A program made the position numbers and the translations under genes. From Collinsella aerofaciens (GTDB lineage Bacteria; Actinomycetota; Coriobacteriia; Coriobacteriales; Coriobacteriaceae), in NCBI GenBank assembly GCA_030826265.1, contig JAPJOH010000010.1, forward strand, positions 1 through 64,000: 64,000 nt of DNA, read 5' to 3'. The stretch's first letter is position 1; every line of letters starts with the position of its first letter. Positions 1 through 6,981 of this stretch are shown in pieces. The notes under the pieces are model-generated. The model ran no database searches and had not been told where the DNA came from. It worked only from the letters and a program-made list of their open reading frames with translations.

Positions 1-111
1 GGGGTCTGTTATTTATTGAGTTGTGGTGGGGGATTTTATTACTGTATTTGTGGGGGGGGCGGTTTTTTTTTAAATAGACATCCAACACCGCCCCCAACGA
101 CTACATAGCAT
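1..111. other. Low-complexity intergenic DNA at window edge
   Basis: No gene is visible here. The stretch is unusually rich in G and T homopolymers (a run of eight or more G near 52-59 and a run of T near 63-71), unlike the rest of the window. A GGGGGCGGT segment near 55-63 could pair with ACCGCCCCC near 87-95. The homopolymers may be genuine intergenic DNA or a poorly resolved contig end; I cannot tell which from sequence alone. Confidence 0.4.
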
Positions 112-175
112 GAGAGTGGATAATCTCCCAGTTTGGGCTCGCATTCAGGCTCAAAGTGGGAAATTATCCACTCTC
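112..175. repeat. Palindromic repeat element (GAGAGTGGATAAT arms)
   Basis: The two arms, each about 27 bases, are inverted copies with about three mismatches around a short centre. The outer 13 bases, GAGAGTGGATAAT and ATTATCCACTCTC, match perfectly. The element lies 13 bases beyond the pdxT stop on the other strand, so as RNA it could form a long hairpin at the pdxST transcript end. No T-run follows on the minus strand, so a classic intrinsic terminator is not supported. It looks like a REP-type intergenic palindrome. Only one copy lies in this window, so the repeat status is inferred from structure. Confidence 0.55.
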
Positions 176-188
176 GTTTCTGTTCTGC

Positions 189-776
189 CTACATTTGTAG
201 GAACAGTTCGTGGAGGCGGGTGTCTTCGTCGAGTTCGGGGTGGAAGGTTACGCCGAGCTGGTTGTCTTGGCGGGCGGCGACGATGCGGCCATCGACTTCG
301 GCCAGGGCCTCGGCATCGCCGTGCACCTCAACGATGCGGGGCGCGCGGATAAACGTCAGCGGCACTTCACCGTCGATGCCGGCTACCTGCCCCTTGGTTC
401 GAAAGCTGCCGAGCTGCCTGCCGTAGGCATTGCGCTCAACGAGCACATCCATGGTTGCCAGGCGCGGCGTGCCCTTATCGTCATGGGCGGCAAGGTCGTG
501 AGCCAGCAGAATCAGGCCGGCGCAGGTGCCCAGGACGGGCATGCCTTCAACAATGCGGGTGCGAAGCTCCTCGAGCATGCCCAACTCATCTAGCAGCTTC
601 CCTTGAACGGTAGACTCGCCGCCGGGAAGTACCAGACGGTCAAAGTCCTGCTTTAAATCAGCCGCCTGCCTCAGCTCAATACAGCGCGCGCCCAGCTCGG
701 ATAGTCTTGCCCCGTGCTCGGCAAATGCGCCTTGGACCGCCAGCACGGCGACCGTTTGGTCTGCATAATCGCTCAT
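189..776 (-). CDS. pdxT: Pyridoxal 5'-phosphate synthase glutaminase subunit PdxT
   Basis: This is the class I glutamine amidotransferase subunit of the DXP-independent PLP synthase. It releases ammonia from glutamine and passes it to PdxS. The 195-residue length is usual for the family. The nucleophile lies in GTCAGL (Cys85), the remaining triad in FHPELDED (His179, Glu181), and LPGGEST (near residues 50-56) is the oxyanion segment. The start is supported by AAAGGATC just upstream. It follows pdxS by 20 bases on the same strand and is surely co-transcribed with it. Nothing is missing or unusual. Confidence 0.96.
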   Translation of the reverse strand: MSDYADQTVAVLAVQGAFAEHGARLSELGARCIELRQAADLKQDFDRLVLPGGESTVQGKLLDELGMLEELRTRIVEGMPVLGTCAGLILLAHDLAAHDDKGTPRLATMDVLVERNAYGRQLGSFRTKGQVAGIDGEVPLTFIRAPRIVEVHGDAEALAEVDGRIVAARQDNQLGVTFHPELDEDTRLHELFLQM

Positions 777-796
777 GTGCGATCCTTTCTGCTGGA

Positions 797-1687
797 CTAG
801 CGCCCGCGCTCTTCCATGATAATCTCGATCTCGTCGGCGTTGATGCCCACCATGGCCTCGCCCAGGTCCTCTGAAAGCTCGGCAATGAGCTTGGCATCGG
901 TGAAGTTTGCCACGGCCTTGACGATGGCGGCTGCGCGCTTGGCGGGGTCGCCGCTCTTAAAGATGCCCGAGCCGACAAACACGCCTTCGGCGCCCAGCTG
1001 CATCATCAGCGCGGCGTCGGCGGGGGTCGCTACGCCGCCGGCGGCAAAGTTCACGACGGGAAGCTTACCCGTGGCATGGACCTCGCGCACCAGCTCGACC
1101 GGAACCTGCAGTTGCTTGGCTGCCTCAAAGAGCTCGTCGTTGCGCAGGGCAACAACGTCACGGATCTGCTTTTGGATCTTGCGCATGTGACGCACGGCCT
1201 GAACGACGTCGCCCGTACCCGGCTCACCCTTGGTGCGAATCATCGTGGCGCCTTCGGCAACACGGCGCAGCGCCTCGCCCAGATCACGGGCGCCGCAGAC
1301 AAACGGCACGTCAAACTGGGTCTTGTCGATGTGATAGACGTCATCGGCAGGGGAGAGAACCTCGGACTCATCGATGTAGTCGATCTCGATGGCCTGAAGG
1401 ACCTGCGCCTCGACGATGTGACCGATGCGGCACTTGGCCATGACGGGGATGGAGACGGCCTCCTGGATGCCCTTGATCATCTTGGGGTCGCTCATGCGCG
1501 AGACGCCGCCTGCGGCACGGATGTCGGCCGGGATGCGCTCGAGGGCCATGACGGCGCAGGCGCCTGCCTCCTCGGCGATGCGTGCCTGCTCGGGCGTGGT
1601 AACGTCCATGATGACGCCGCCCTTGAGCATCTGCGCGAGCTCGCGATTGAGTTTGACGCGGTCGGCCTTGCTGTTCTGTTCTGCCAT
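797..1687 (-). CDS. pdxS: Pyridoxal 5'-phosphate synthase subunit PdxS
   Basis: This synthase subunit condenses ribose 5-phosphate, glyceraldehyde 3-phosphate and PdxT-derived ammonia into PLP in the cytosol, as a ring of TIM barrels. The 296-residue protein carries typical family blocks: VKLNRELAQMLKGGVIMDV near the N-terminus, PVMAKCRIGHIVEAQ with a catalytic lysine, DYIDESEVLSPAD, and the glycine-rich phosphate site around NFAAGGVATPADAAL. I chose the ATG at 1687 because AAGGGAG sits six bases upstream and the protein then starts MAEQNSK; a longer reading frame to 1729 lacks such a site. It is first gene of the pdxST unit and diverges from pdxR. Confidence 0.96.
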   Translation of the reverse strand: MAEQNSKADRVKLNRELAQMLKGGVIMDVTTPEQARIAEEAGACAVMALERIPADIRAAGGVSRMSDPKMIKGIQEAVSIPVMAKCRIGHIVEAQVLQAIEIDYIDESEVLSPADDVYHIDKTQFDVPFVCGARDLGEALRRVAEGATMIRTKGEPGTGDVVQAVRHMRKIQKQIRDVVALRNDELFEAAKQLQVPVELVREVHATGKLPVVNFAAGGVATPADAALMMQLGAEGVFVGSGIFKSGDPAKRAAAIVKAVANFTDAKLIAELSEDLGEAMVGINADEIEIIMEERGR

Positions 1688-1779
1688 GGTTGCTCCCTTG
1701 GTTGGCATGTGCATTGCTTGACGGAACATCCTATCGGGGAGCTGGGTATGACAAAATACTCAGTTTTCGAGATAATTAC

Positions 1780-1821
1780 AAGGTCAGACTAATACCAGAT
1801 TGAATGACTTAATAAGGTCAG
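1780..1821. promoter_or_regulatory. Candidate PdxR operator: AAGGTCAG direct repeats
   Basis: The octamer AAGGTCAG occurs twice in the same orientation, at 1780-1787 and 1814-1821, in the short AT-rich gap between the divergent pdxS and pdxR starts. The first copy extends to AAGGTCAGACTA, which resembles the direct-repeat operators described for PdxR in other Actinobacteria. MocR-type PdxR proteins bind such repeats and activate pdxST while repressing themselves. The repeat is seen directly; operator function is inferred. The second copy also lies just upstream of the pdxR start codon. Confidence 0.4.
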
Positions 1822-1832
1822 GTGATAGGCTC

Positions 1833-3272
1833 ATGCTTGACTACAATTTGGAAAAACGCGGCGAAGCATCGCTCTATGAGTATGTTTACCAGCAAATTCG
1901 AGATGATATCGTAGCTGGACGCATTGTGGCGGGGGAGCATTTGCCGTCTAAGCGCGCCTTTGCCAGTCATCTGGGAATCAGTGTTATTACCATCGAGAAT
2001 GCATATAGCCAGTTACTCGCTGAGGGCTATATTTGCTCAATACCACGTCGTGGCTACTACGCTTGCGAGCTTCCGGATGCACCGGTTTTGGCTTCGGCTG
2101 CGGAGGGCATCGACCGAGATGCCGTTTCTGTGGGTCCCAGCGCGCATGATGTCAACGGACAGGTCGAGCTATTCGATGCACTTTCTCCTTCCGCTTTGGA
2201 GGCGGCGCGGCTTTGGCAAAGCGCACTACGGGCGACGCTGGCATCCGAAGATGAGCGCGAAATCTTTTCGCCCGCACCGGCGCAGGGCACTGCTCGGCTG
2301 CGACGTGCAATTGCTCACCATCTGCACGGGACAAGGGGTATGAATGTCGACCCCAACAACATCGTTATCGGTGCGGGCGCCCAGCTGCTCGATACCATGT
2401 TGGTTCAGTTGCTTGGCGCGGACAAGGTGTATGCGGTTGAGGACCCGGGCTATTTACGTCTGACGCGCATTTATCAGGCTATGGGCTGCAAAGTTCGACA
2501 TATCCCGTTGGATGATGAGGGGGTGGACTTGAGCGCTCTGCAGAAAACCGGGACCGATGTACTTCACCTGATGCCGTCTCACCAATATCCAACCGGCCTT
2601 GTGACGAGCATTGCGCGTCGCTATGCGCTTCTGAGCTGGGCCGCCGAGCGACCAGGTCGGTATCTCATCGAAGATGACTTTGATTGTGAGTTTCGCCTTG
2701 CCGGGAAGCCGATTCCCGCGCTCGCGTCGATCGATGCCGCCCAGTCGGTTATCTACACTAATACGTTTTCGAAGAGCCTGTCTTCGGCGTTGCGCCTAGC
2801 GTACATGGTGTTGCCCGACGAGCTGATGGAGCGGTTTAGGCGCGACCTTGGTTTCTACGCCTCGTCGGTGAGCTCTGTTGATCAGGTCGCTTTGGCGCGT
2901 TTGCTGGAATCGGGTGATTACGAGCGTCATGTGAACCGCGTGCGCGTTCGTGCCCGCGAGGCGCGTGATGGCCTAGTGGCGCTTGTACGGAAGGCATTTC
3001 CGGCAGGGGAAGTCTCGATCGAGCATGCAGACGCGGGCCTTTACTGTATCGTGGTTGCGGAGCGTAGAACGGGCGGAAGCACTTTTGCACGGGCCCTCAC
3101 GCGCTCGAGTATCCCGTTTATCGATATCAGTGACTGTTATTGGTGTGCCGATGGCGCATCTGTCCCTGAAAACTCAAGTCAAATTCTTGTTCAGTATGAT
3201 GATCTGAGTCCAAAAGTGCTTAATACCTTGGAATTGCAGCTAATGGGGGCGCTCTGCAATCTAAGTGAGTAG
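1833..3272 (+). CDS. pdxR: PdxR, MocR-family PLP-dependent transcriptional regulator
   Basis: Of its 479 residues, about 10-75 form a GntR-type winged helix (SLYEYVYQQIRDDIVAGRI ... LPSKRAFASHLGISVITIENAY). The rest is a fold-type I aminotransferase-like domain. The PLP lysine lies in YTNTFSKSLSSALRLAYM, and YLIEDDFDCEF is the usual phosphate/pyridine-binding block. Such proteins sense PLP and control pdxST, which lies divergently next door. I prefer the ATG at 1833 because family members begin MLDYxLEKRGE; a TTG at 1800 is in frame. The final codons (NLSE, stop) are supplied by the palindromic repeat at 3261, so the C-terminal tail is probably not native. Confidence 0.9.
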   Translation: MLDYNLEKRGEASLYEYVYQQIRDDIVAGRIVAGEHLPSKRAFASHLGISVITIENAYSQLLAEGYICSIPRRGYYACELPDAPVLASAAEGIDRDAVSVGPSAHDVNGQVELFDALSPSALEAARLWQSALRATLASEDEREIFSPAPAQGTARLRRAIAHHLHGTRGMNVDPNNIVIGAGAQLLDTMLVQLLGADKVYAVEDPGYLRLTRIYQAMGCKVRHIPLDDEGVDLSALQKTGTDVLHLMPSHQYPTGLVTSIARRYALLSWAAERPGRYLIEDDFDCEFRLAGKPIPALASIDAAQSVIYTNTFSKSLSSALRLAYMVLPDELMERFRRDLGFYASSVSSVDQVALARLLESGDYERHVNRVRVRAREARDGLVALVRKAFPAGEVSIEHADAGLYCIVVAERRTGGSTFARALTRSSIPFIDISDCYWCADGASVPENSSQILVQYDDLSPKVLNTLELQLMGALCNLSE

Positions 3273-3381
3273 ACTTTTAGCACTTTGGCGACCAGGCAGT
3301 TTTGTAACAAGCTATCTACCTGCGGTTTTGAAAAGCAGGATGACCGGCCTGCTCGGGATGTTCAAAAAAGTCTACTCACTT
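3261..3381 (+). repeat. 121-123 bp palindromic repeat, copy 1 of 3
   Basis: It begins CTAAGTGAGTAGACTTTT and ends AAAAGTCTACTCACTT, giving near-perfect terminal inverted repeats of about 16-18 bases. Inside lies a conserved centre (TTTTG.AACAAG....TACCTGCGG.TTT) shared with the copies at 4681 and 14703, all in the same orientation. The left end overlaps the pdxR stop codon and provides its last residues LSE. No open frame or transposase is present. It could be a MITE-like unit, a REP-type element or a structured RNA; the conserved centre argues against a plain terminator. Confidence 0.8.
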
Positions 3382-3415
3382 GCCGCGCAAAGCTTCTACA
3401 TGAGAAAAAAATGGG

Positions 3416-3481
3416 GTTTTCAACAGGGTTTCGTCCAGCTCTCGGCAAGCTTTTGGCCAGTTGGGGAGGGCTGTTGAAAAC
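3416..3481. repeat. Inverted repeat GTTTTCAACAG
   Basis: Eleven-base perfect inverted arms, GTTTTCAACAG at 3416-3426 and CTGTTGAAAAC at 3471-3481, enclose 44 bases. The element sits between the pdxR-end repeat and the next gene, in a 290-base stretch without genes. It may be a fragment of a further intergenic palindrome family, or part of the promoter region of the gene that follows. Nothing else is evident in this gap. Confidence 0.4.
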
Positions 3482-3564
3482 TTGGCAGTCCGTTCGGCGC
3501 CATTTTTGCTGCGTTCGCGCCAATGCGTGACTGATTGGGTTGAAATTCGTGTTTTCCTGTGCCT

Positions 3565-4692
3565 ATGAAGGATCTACTTTGTGACATATCAGCTTTTAGG
3601 TACTGGCGTTTGCCTCCTCAAGTCCGCGCTTTGTGTCCGCCGCTTCCACGACCGGAAGAAGACCGGCAGCGATATGATCTCGCCCGCAACCCGACGGCTG
3701 CGGTCGCGCTCGGTTTTCCGTTGTATACATTGGTTCGGACGAGAAACAAACGGACTTGTCCTGCCAGCATTAGGCAGCGGCTGTTTCTTGGTGAGCTCCC
3801 CAGGGAATCCGTGCTGGAAACGGAGCATGGGTTTTTGGTTACGTCTCCTCTACTGACGACATTCATCATGTCGCGGCATCTGACGGATCTTCAGCTTCTT
3901 TTGGTATTGGCGGAGATGTGTGGCTTGTTTGCGGTGTGTGCCCTGCCGGCGGCACTTGAGGCGGAGCTTTCGCGTGCAATTGATTCGGGCGCGATTTCGA
4001 CAACGGTCGGTTGGGTGCGCTGCCCGTCCGAGGACGGCACCGCCTCAAATTTATGGCGTCGAGACGCTTTGGTTTTGGGCGGAGACCTTGACCGTTTTTG
4101 TTCAGATGTTTGCGGGATGCGTTACGGCAATAGATTTATGGCGGTATCGCAACTCGTTCCATTGGGTGCCGCGTCGCCTTTTGAGGTCGAGGCGTATTTG
4201 CTACTTGCACTGCCGCGATCCCTGGGAGGCGAAGGTTTTTGCGGCATAGAGCTTAATGTTGAAGTGATGCTAAGCAAAAGTGCTCGAGTGATTGTGGGAA
4301 AGTCCCGTGTATATATCGACCTACTTCTTTCTTCACCGGACGGTAGGCGACAGGTGGCCATTGAATGTCAGGGAAAGGCCTCGCACGGACGCGCAGGGGA
4401 TGGCTTGCGTGACGCTGACCGTATGACGGCCCTTCAGGCCATGGGCTACGATGTGCTTCTCCTGACACACAGACAGATATCGGATGAGGATAGATTCCGC
4501 GCGATCGTTAAGGCCGTATGCAGGATGCTCGATGCTGAATATCGTGATAAAAGCTCGGATGAGCAAAGGGCCGAGACATTACTCCGGTCTGAACTATTCG
4601 TTGACTGGACAAAATTGGGAGTAATCGACGGAAAGATGCCCGTTAGACACAAAATGGCTCGATCGTGGACGGCTGCGAATCTAAGTGAGTAG
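3565..4692 (+). CDS. AbiEi/DUF559-like protein with a Vsr/PD-(D/E)XK-type nuclease fold
   Basis: The 375-residue protein resembles the AbiEi/DUF559-like group common in Actinobacteria. The N-terminal half has a pattern of the type SAFRYWRLP ... GFLVTSPLLTTFIMSRHL. The C-terminal half (about residues 210-330) shows SPFEVEAYLLLALP, then YIDLLLSS, VAIECQGKASH, DADRMTALQAMGYDVLLLTHRQI. The D...ExQ pairing is that of a PD-(D/E)XK/Vsr fold, so nuclease or DNA-binding activity is possible. There is no convincing ribosome site; GTG at 3559 is an alternative start. Codon use is looser than in neighbours. The gene is alone and bracketed by two copies of the 121-123 bp repeat, and its stop codon lies inside the second copy, suggesting acquired or mobile DNA. 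Function is unknown. Confidence 0.55.
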   Translation: MKDLLCDISAFRYWRLPPQVRALCPPLPRPEEDRQRYDLARNPTAAVALGFPLYTLVRTRNKRTCPASIRQRLFLGELPRESVLETEHGFLVTSPLLTTFIMSRHLTDLQLLLVLAEMCGLFAVCALPAALEAELSRAIDSGAISTTVGWVRCPSEDGTASNLWRRDALVLGGDLDRFCSDVCGMRYGNRFMAVSQLVPLGAASPFEVEAYLLLALPRSLGGEGFCGIELNVEVMLSKSARVIVGKSRVYIDLLLSSPDGRRQVAIECQGKASHGRAGDGLRDADRMTALQAMGYDVLLLTHRQISDEDRFRAIVKAVCRMLDAEYRDKSSDEQRAETLLRSELFVDWTKLGVIDGKMPVRHKMARSWTAANLSE

Positions 4693-4803
4693 ACTTTTGG
4701 CACTTTGGCGACTAGGTCGTTTTGCAACAAGGCATTTACCTGCGGCTTTATAAAGCAATATGGGTGGTGTGCTCGGCAAGTTCCAAAAAGTCTACTCACT
4801 TAG
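4681..4803 (+). repeat. 121-123 bp palindromic repeat, copy 2 of 3
   Basis: Same family and orientation as the element at 3261: CTAAGTGAGTAGACTTTT at the left end and AAAAGTCTACTCACTTAG at the right end, with the shared centre TTTTGCAACAAGG....TACCTGCGG. The first half is nearly identical to copy 1 (GCACTTTGGCGAC follows the left arm in both). It supplies the last residues LSE and the stop of the nuclease-fold gene, exactly as copy 1 does for pdxR. No target-site duplication is obvious. Confidence 0.8.
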
Positions 4804-4865
4804 TTTTTGACGAGAAGCCGATGCCGAAGGCGGTCCTATTTCAGGGCGTTAACAAGTTCGTGAGG

Positions 4866-4900
4866 CACGAAAAAGGCCCGAACCAATACGGTCCGGGCCT
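4866..4900 (-). terminator. Terminator of the NADH peroxidase gene
   Basis: Read on the minus strand, AGGCCCGGACC pairs with GGTTCGGGCCT around a short loop and is followed by a T-run. It lies about 35 bases beyond the stop of the rubrerythrin-type gene and is a standard intrinsic terminator. Confidence 0.85.
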
Positions 4901-4934
4901 CATCGAGCTTGAGGTTATGTCTCAGGCGGTTGGC

Positions 4935-5495
4935 TTAGCCAAAGTAGCGCTTGAGCAGGCCGGCGAAAGCCTTGCCGTGGCGGGCCTCGTCGCGAGCCAT
5001 CTCGTGCACGGTGTCGTGGATGGCATCGAGGCCGGCGGCCTTGGCACGCTTGGCAAGATCGGTCTTGCCGGCGGTGGCGCCGTTCTCGGCCTCAACGCGC
5101 ATCTCGAGGTTCTTCTTGGTGGAGTCGGTCACGACCTCGCCCAGGAGCTCGGCGAACTTGGCGGCATGCTCGGCCTCCTCGTGGGCAGCCTTCTCCCAGT
5201 ACAGGCCGATCTCGGGATAGCCCTCGCGATGAGCGACGCGAGCCATGGCCAGGTACATACCGACCTCAGAGCACTCGCCCTCAAAGTTGGCGCGCAGGTC
5301 GGCAACGATGTCCTCAGAGACACCCTCCATCTTGGCGACGCCCACGACGTGCTCGGCGGCCCACTCGAGCTGGCCCTCCTCCTGCTTCAGGAAACGAGAA
5401 CCGGGAACGCCGCACTGGGGGCACTTAAAATCCTCGGGCAGCTGGTCGCCGTCGAACTCTTCCACATAACCGCAAACGGGGCAAACAAACTTCAT
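4935..5495 (-). CDS. NADH peroxidase, reverse-rubrerythrin type
   Basis: This 186-residue protein has an N-terminal rubredoxin-like iron site (CPVCGY near residues 5-10 and CPQCGVPG near 26-33), then a ferritin-like four-helix diiron domain. The carboxylate/histidine ligands are in FEGECSEVGMYLAMA, EKAAHEEAEHAAKF and HEMARDEARHGKAF. Having the iron knot in front of the diiron domain is the reverse-rubrerythrin order seen in anaerobes, where the protein reduces peroxide with NAD(P)H-derived electrons in the cytosol. The ATG at 5495 has AAAGGATC upstream; further in-frame codons upstream encode no family sequence. It stands alone with its own terminator. Confidence 0.9.
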   Translation of the reverse strand: MKFVCPVCGYVEEFDGDQLPEDFKCPQCGVPGSRFLKQEEGQLEWAAEHVVGVAKMEGVSEDIVADLRANFEGECSEVGMYLAMARVAHREGYPEIGLYWEKAAHEEAEHAAKFAELLGEVVTDSTKKNLEMRVEAENGATAGKTDLAKRAKAAGLDAIHDTVHEMARDEARHGKAFAGLLKRYFG

Positions 5496-5699
5496 GATTC
5501 GATCCTTTCGATCGATGGCGATTGCGCGCTCGTCCGGTCCCGTAGGGGCCCTCTCCGGACGTGCGTCTTGACGAGTTCTATTATCCATAAATGCAACCAA
5601 ATGTGAAGCCTATTAGGAATGATTTTTAATAAAACAATTTTGAGATATGAAGATGTTGATTGATTAACGATTGGCAGGCCGTCTTTGACCGCCGCTGAG

Positions 5700-5733
5700 T
5701 ACAATCGGGCGAGCAAATGTTGACCTATCAACA
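5700..5733 (+). promoter_or_regulatory. Candidate promoter -10 and operator dyad of the alcohol/aldehyde dehydrogenase operon
   Basis: TACAAT at 5700-5705 is a plausible -10 box. Downstream, 5718-5733 is a perfect 6-4-6 dyad, TGTTGA-CCTA-TCAACA, lying between the putative start of transcription and the ribosome site, the classic place for a repressor operator. A degenerate relative (TGTTGATTGATTAACG, 5654-5669) lies upstream. No regulator gene is adjacent. The dyad is directly visible; its role is inferred. Confidence 0.4.
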
Positions 5734-5751
5734 AATGAAGGAGTTTCCTTT

Positions 5752-6972
5752 ATGCATCTAGCCCGTCGTGCCTGGTGCCGAACATATCAGACGGTTTTTC
5801 GCATTGCATTGCCGATCCTGCCCTATACCGAGCCGCGCATTTTAGAGCATGCCGAGGATGTGCCCGCGGTGCTTCAAAAGCGCTCGATCCAGAAGGTCCT
5901 TATCGTGACGGATCCCGGCATTGCCCGTCTGGGGCTCACGGCACCGCTCGAGACGGCGCTCGCATGCAGGGGGATTGGCGTTACGGTCTATGCCGAAACG
6001 CGTGCAAACCCCACGGTTTCAAACGTGGAAGAAGCGGCGTCCCTGTATCGAGAGAGCGCCTGCCAGGCCATTATCGGCTTTGGCGGTGGCTCGGCCATGG
6101 ACTGTGCCAAGGGCGTGGGCGCACGCATTGCGCAGCCAAACAAGCCCATCAACAAGATGCGCGGCCTGCTGCGGATTCATCGTCGCCTGCCGCTGCTCAT
6201 CGCCGTTCCCACTACCGCCGGTACGGGAAGCGAAGTCACGCTTGCGGCGGTAATTACCGATGACGGGACGCACTACAAATACCCCATTAACGACTTTGTG
6301 CTCATCCCGCGTTTTGCAGTCCACGACCCCGAGTTTACGTGCGGCTTGCCCGCTTCCATTACGGGGCAGACGGGCATGGACGCCCTGACGCATGCCGTTG
6401 AGGCCTTTATCGGGCGAAGCACCACGCCCTATACGCGCAAGATGGCGCGACAGGCGGTGCAGCTTATCCACGACAATTTGCTCGAGGCCTATGAGCATGG
6501 TGACGACATGCGCGCTCGTCGCAATATGCTTTCGGCGGCGTATAAGGCGGGCGTTGCGTTTACCCGCTCCTATGTCGGATATGTGCATGCCATCGCGCAC
6601 AGTCTGGGCGGCCGATACGGAATTCCGCACGGTTTGGCCAACGCGATCATCCTGCCGCACATGCTTCGCGCTTATGGTGACGCCGCCGCCCCCAAGCTTG
6701 CCGATCTTGCTCGCATGGCGGGCATTGCGCCGGCTACCGCGCAGGATAGTCTTGCGGCCGAGGCCTTTATCGATTGGGTCGACCGCATGAACGAGATCCT
6801 GGGAATCCCCAAATATGTCTCGGGCATTCGCCGCTCCGACATTCCCGAGATGGCGGCGCATGCCGATGCCGAGGCCAATCCGCTGTACCCCGTTCCGCTT
6901 TTGATGGACCGCTTGGAGCTCGAGCGTATGTACGAGGTCGTCGCGGGTGGTATGTTTGAGGACGAGAACTAG
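5752..6972 (+). CDS. Iron-containing alcohol dehydrogenase
   Basis: A 406-residue group III NAD(P)-dependent alcohol dehydrogenase. The nucleotide site is visible as GFGGGSAMDCAKG (about residues 104-116) and PTTAGTGSEVT (about 153-163). The metal-binding region follows as GMDALTHAVEA and HAIAHSLGGRYGIPHGLANA, containing the conserved His ligands. The start has GAAGGAG nine bases upstream. The next gene, an aldehyde dehydrogenase, begins nine bases after the stop, so together they probably interconvert an acid or aldehyde with its alcohol to dispose of reducing equivalents. The exact substrate cannot be read from sequence. A candidate operator dyad precedes the gene. Confidence 0.9.
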   Translation: MHLARRAWCRTYQTVFRIALPILPYTEPRILEHAEDVPAVLQKRSIQKVLIVTDPGIARLGLTAPLETALACRGIGVTVYAETRANPTVSNVEEAASLYRESACQAIIGFGGGSAMDCAKGVGARIAQPNKPINKMRGLLRIHRRLPLLIAVPTTAGTGSEVTLAAVITDDGTHYKYPINDFVLIPRFAVHDPEFTCGLPASITGQTGMDALTHAVEAFIGRSTTPYTRKMARQAVQLIHDNLLEAYEHGDDMRARRNMLSAAYKAGVAFTRSYVGYVHAIAHSLGGRYGIPHGLANAIILPHMLRAYGDAAAPKLADLARMAGIAPATAQDSLAAEAFIDWVDRMNEILGIPKYVSGIRRSDIPEMAAHADAEANPLYPVPLLMDRLELERMYEVVAGGMFEDEN

Positions 6973-6981
6973 GAGGGTGCC

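Noticed and set aside
3261..4803. Composite transposon built from the palindromic repeats
   Set aside because: No transposase is encoded, no target-site duplication is visible, and a third copy lies alone at 14703; simple repeat-mediated recombination is a better fit.
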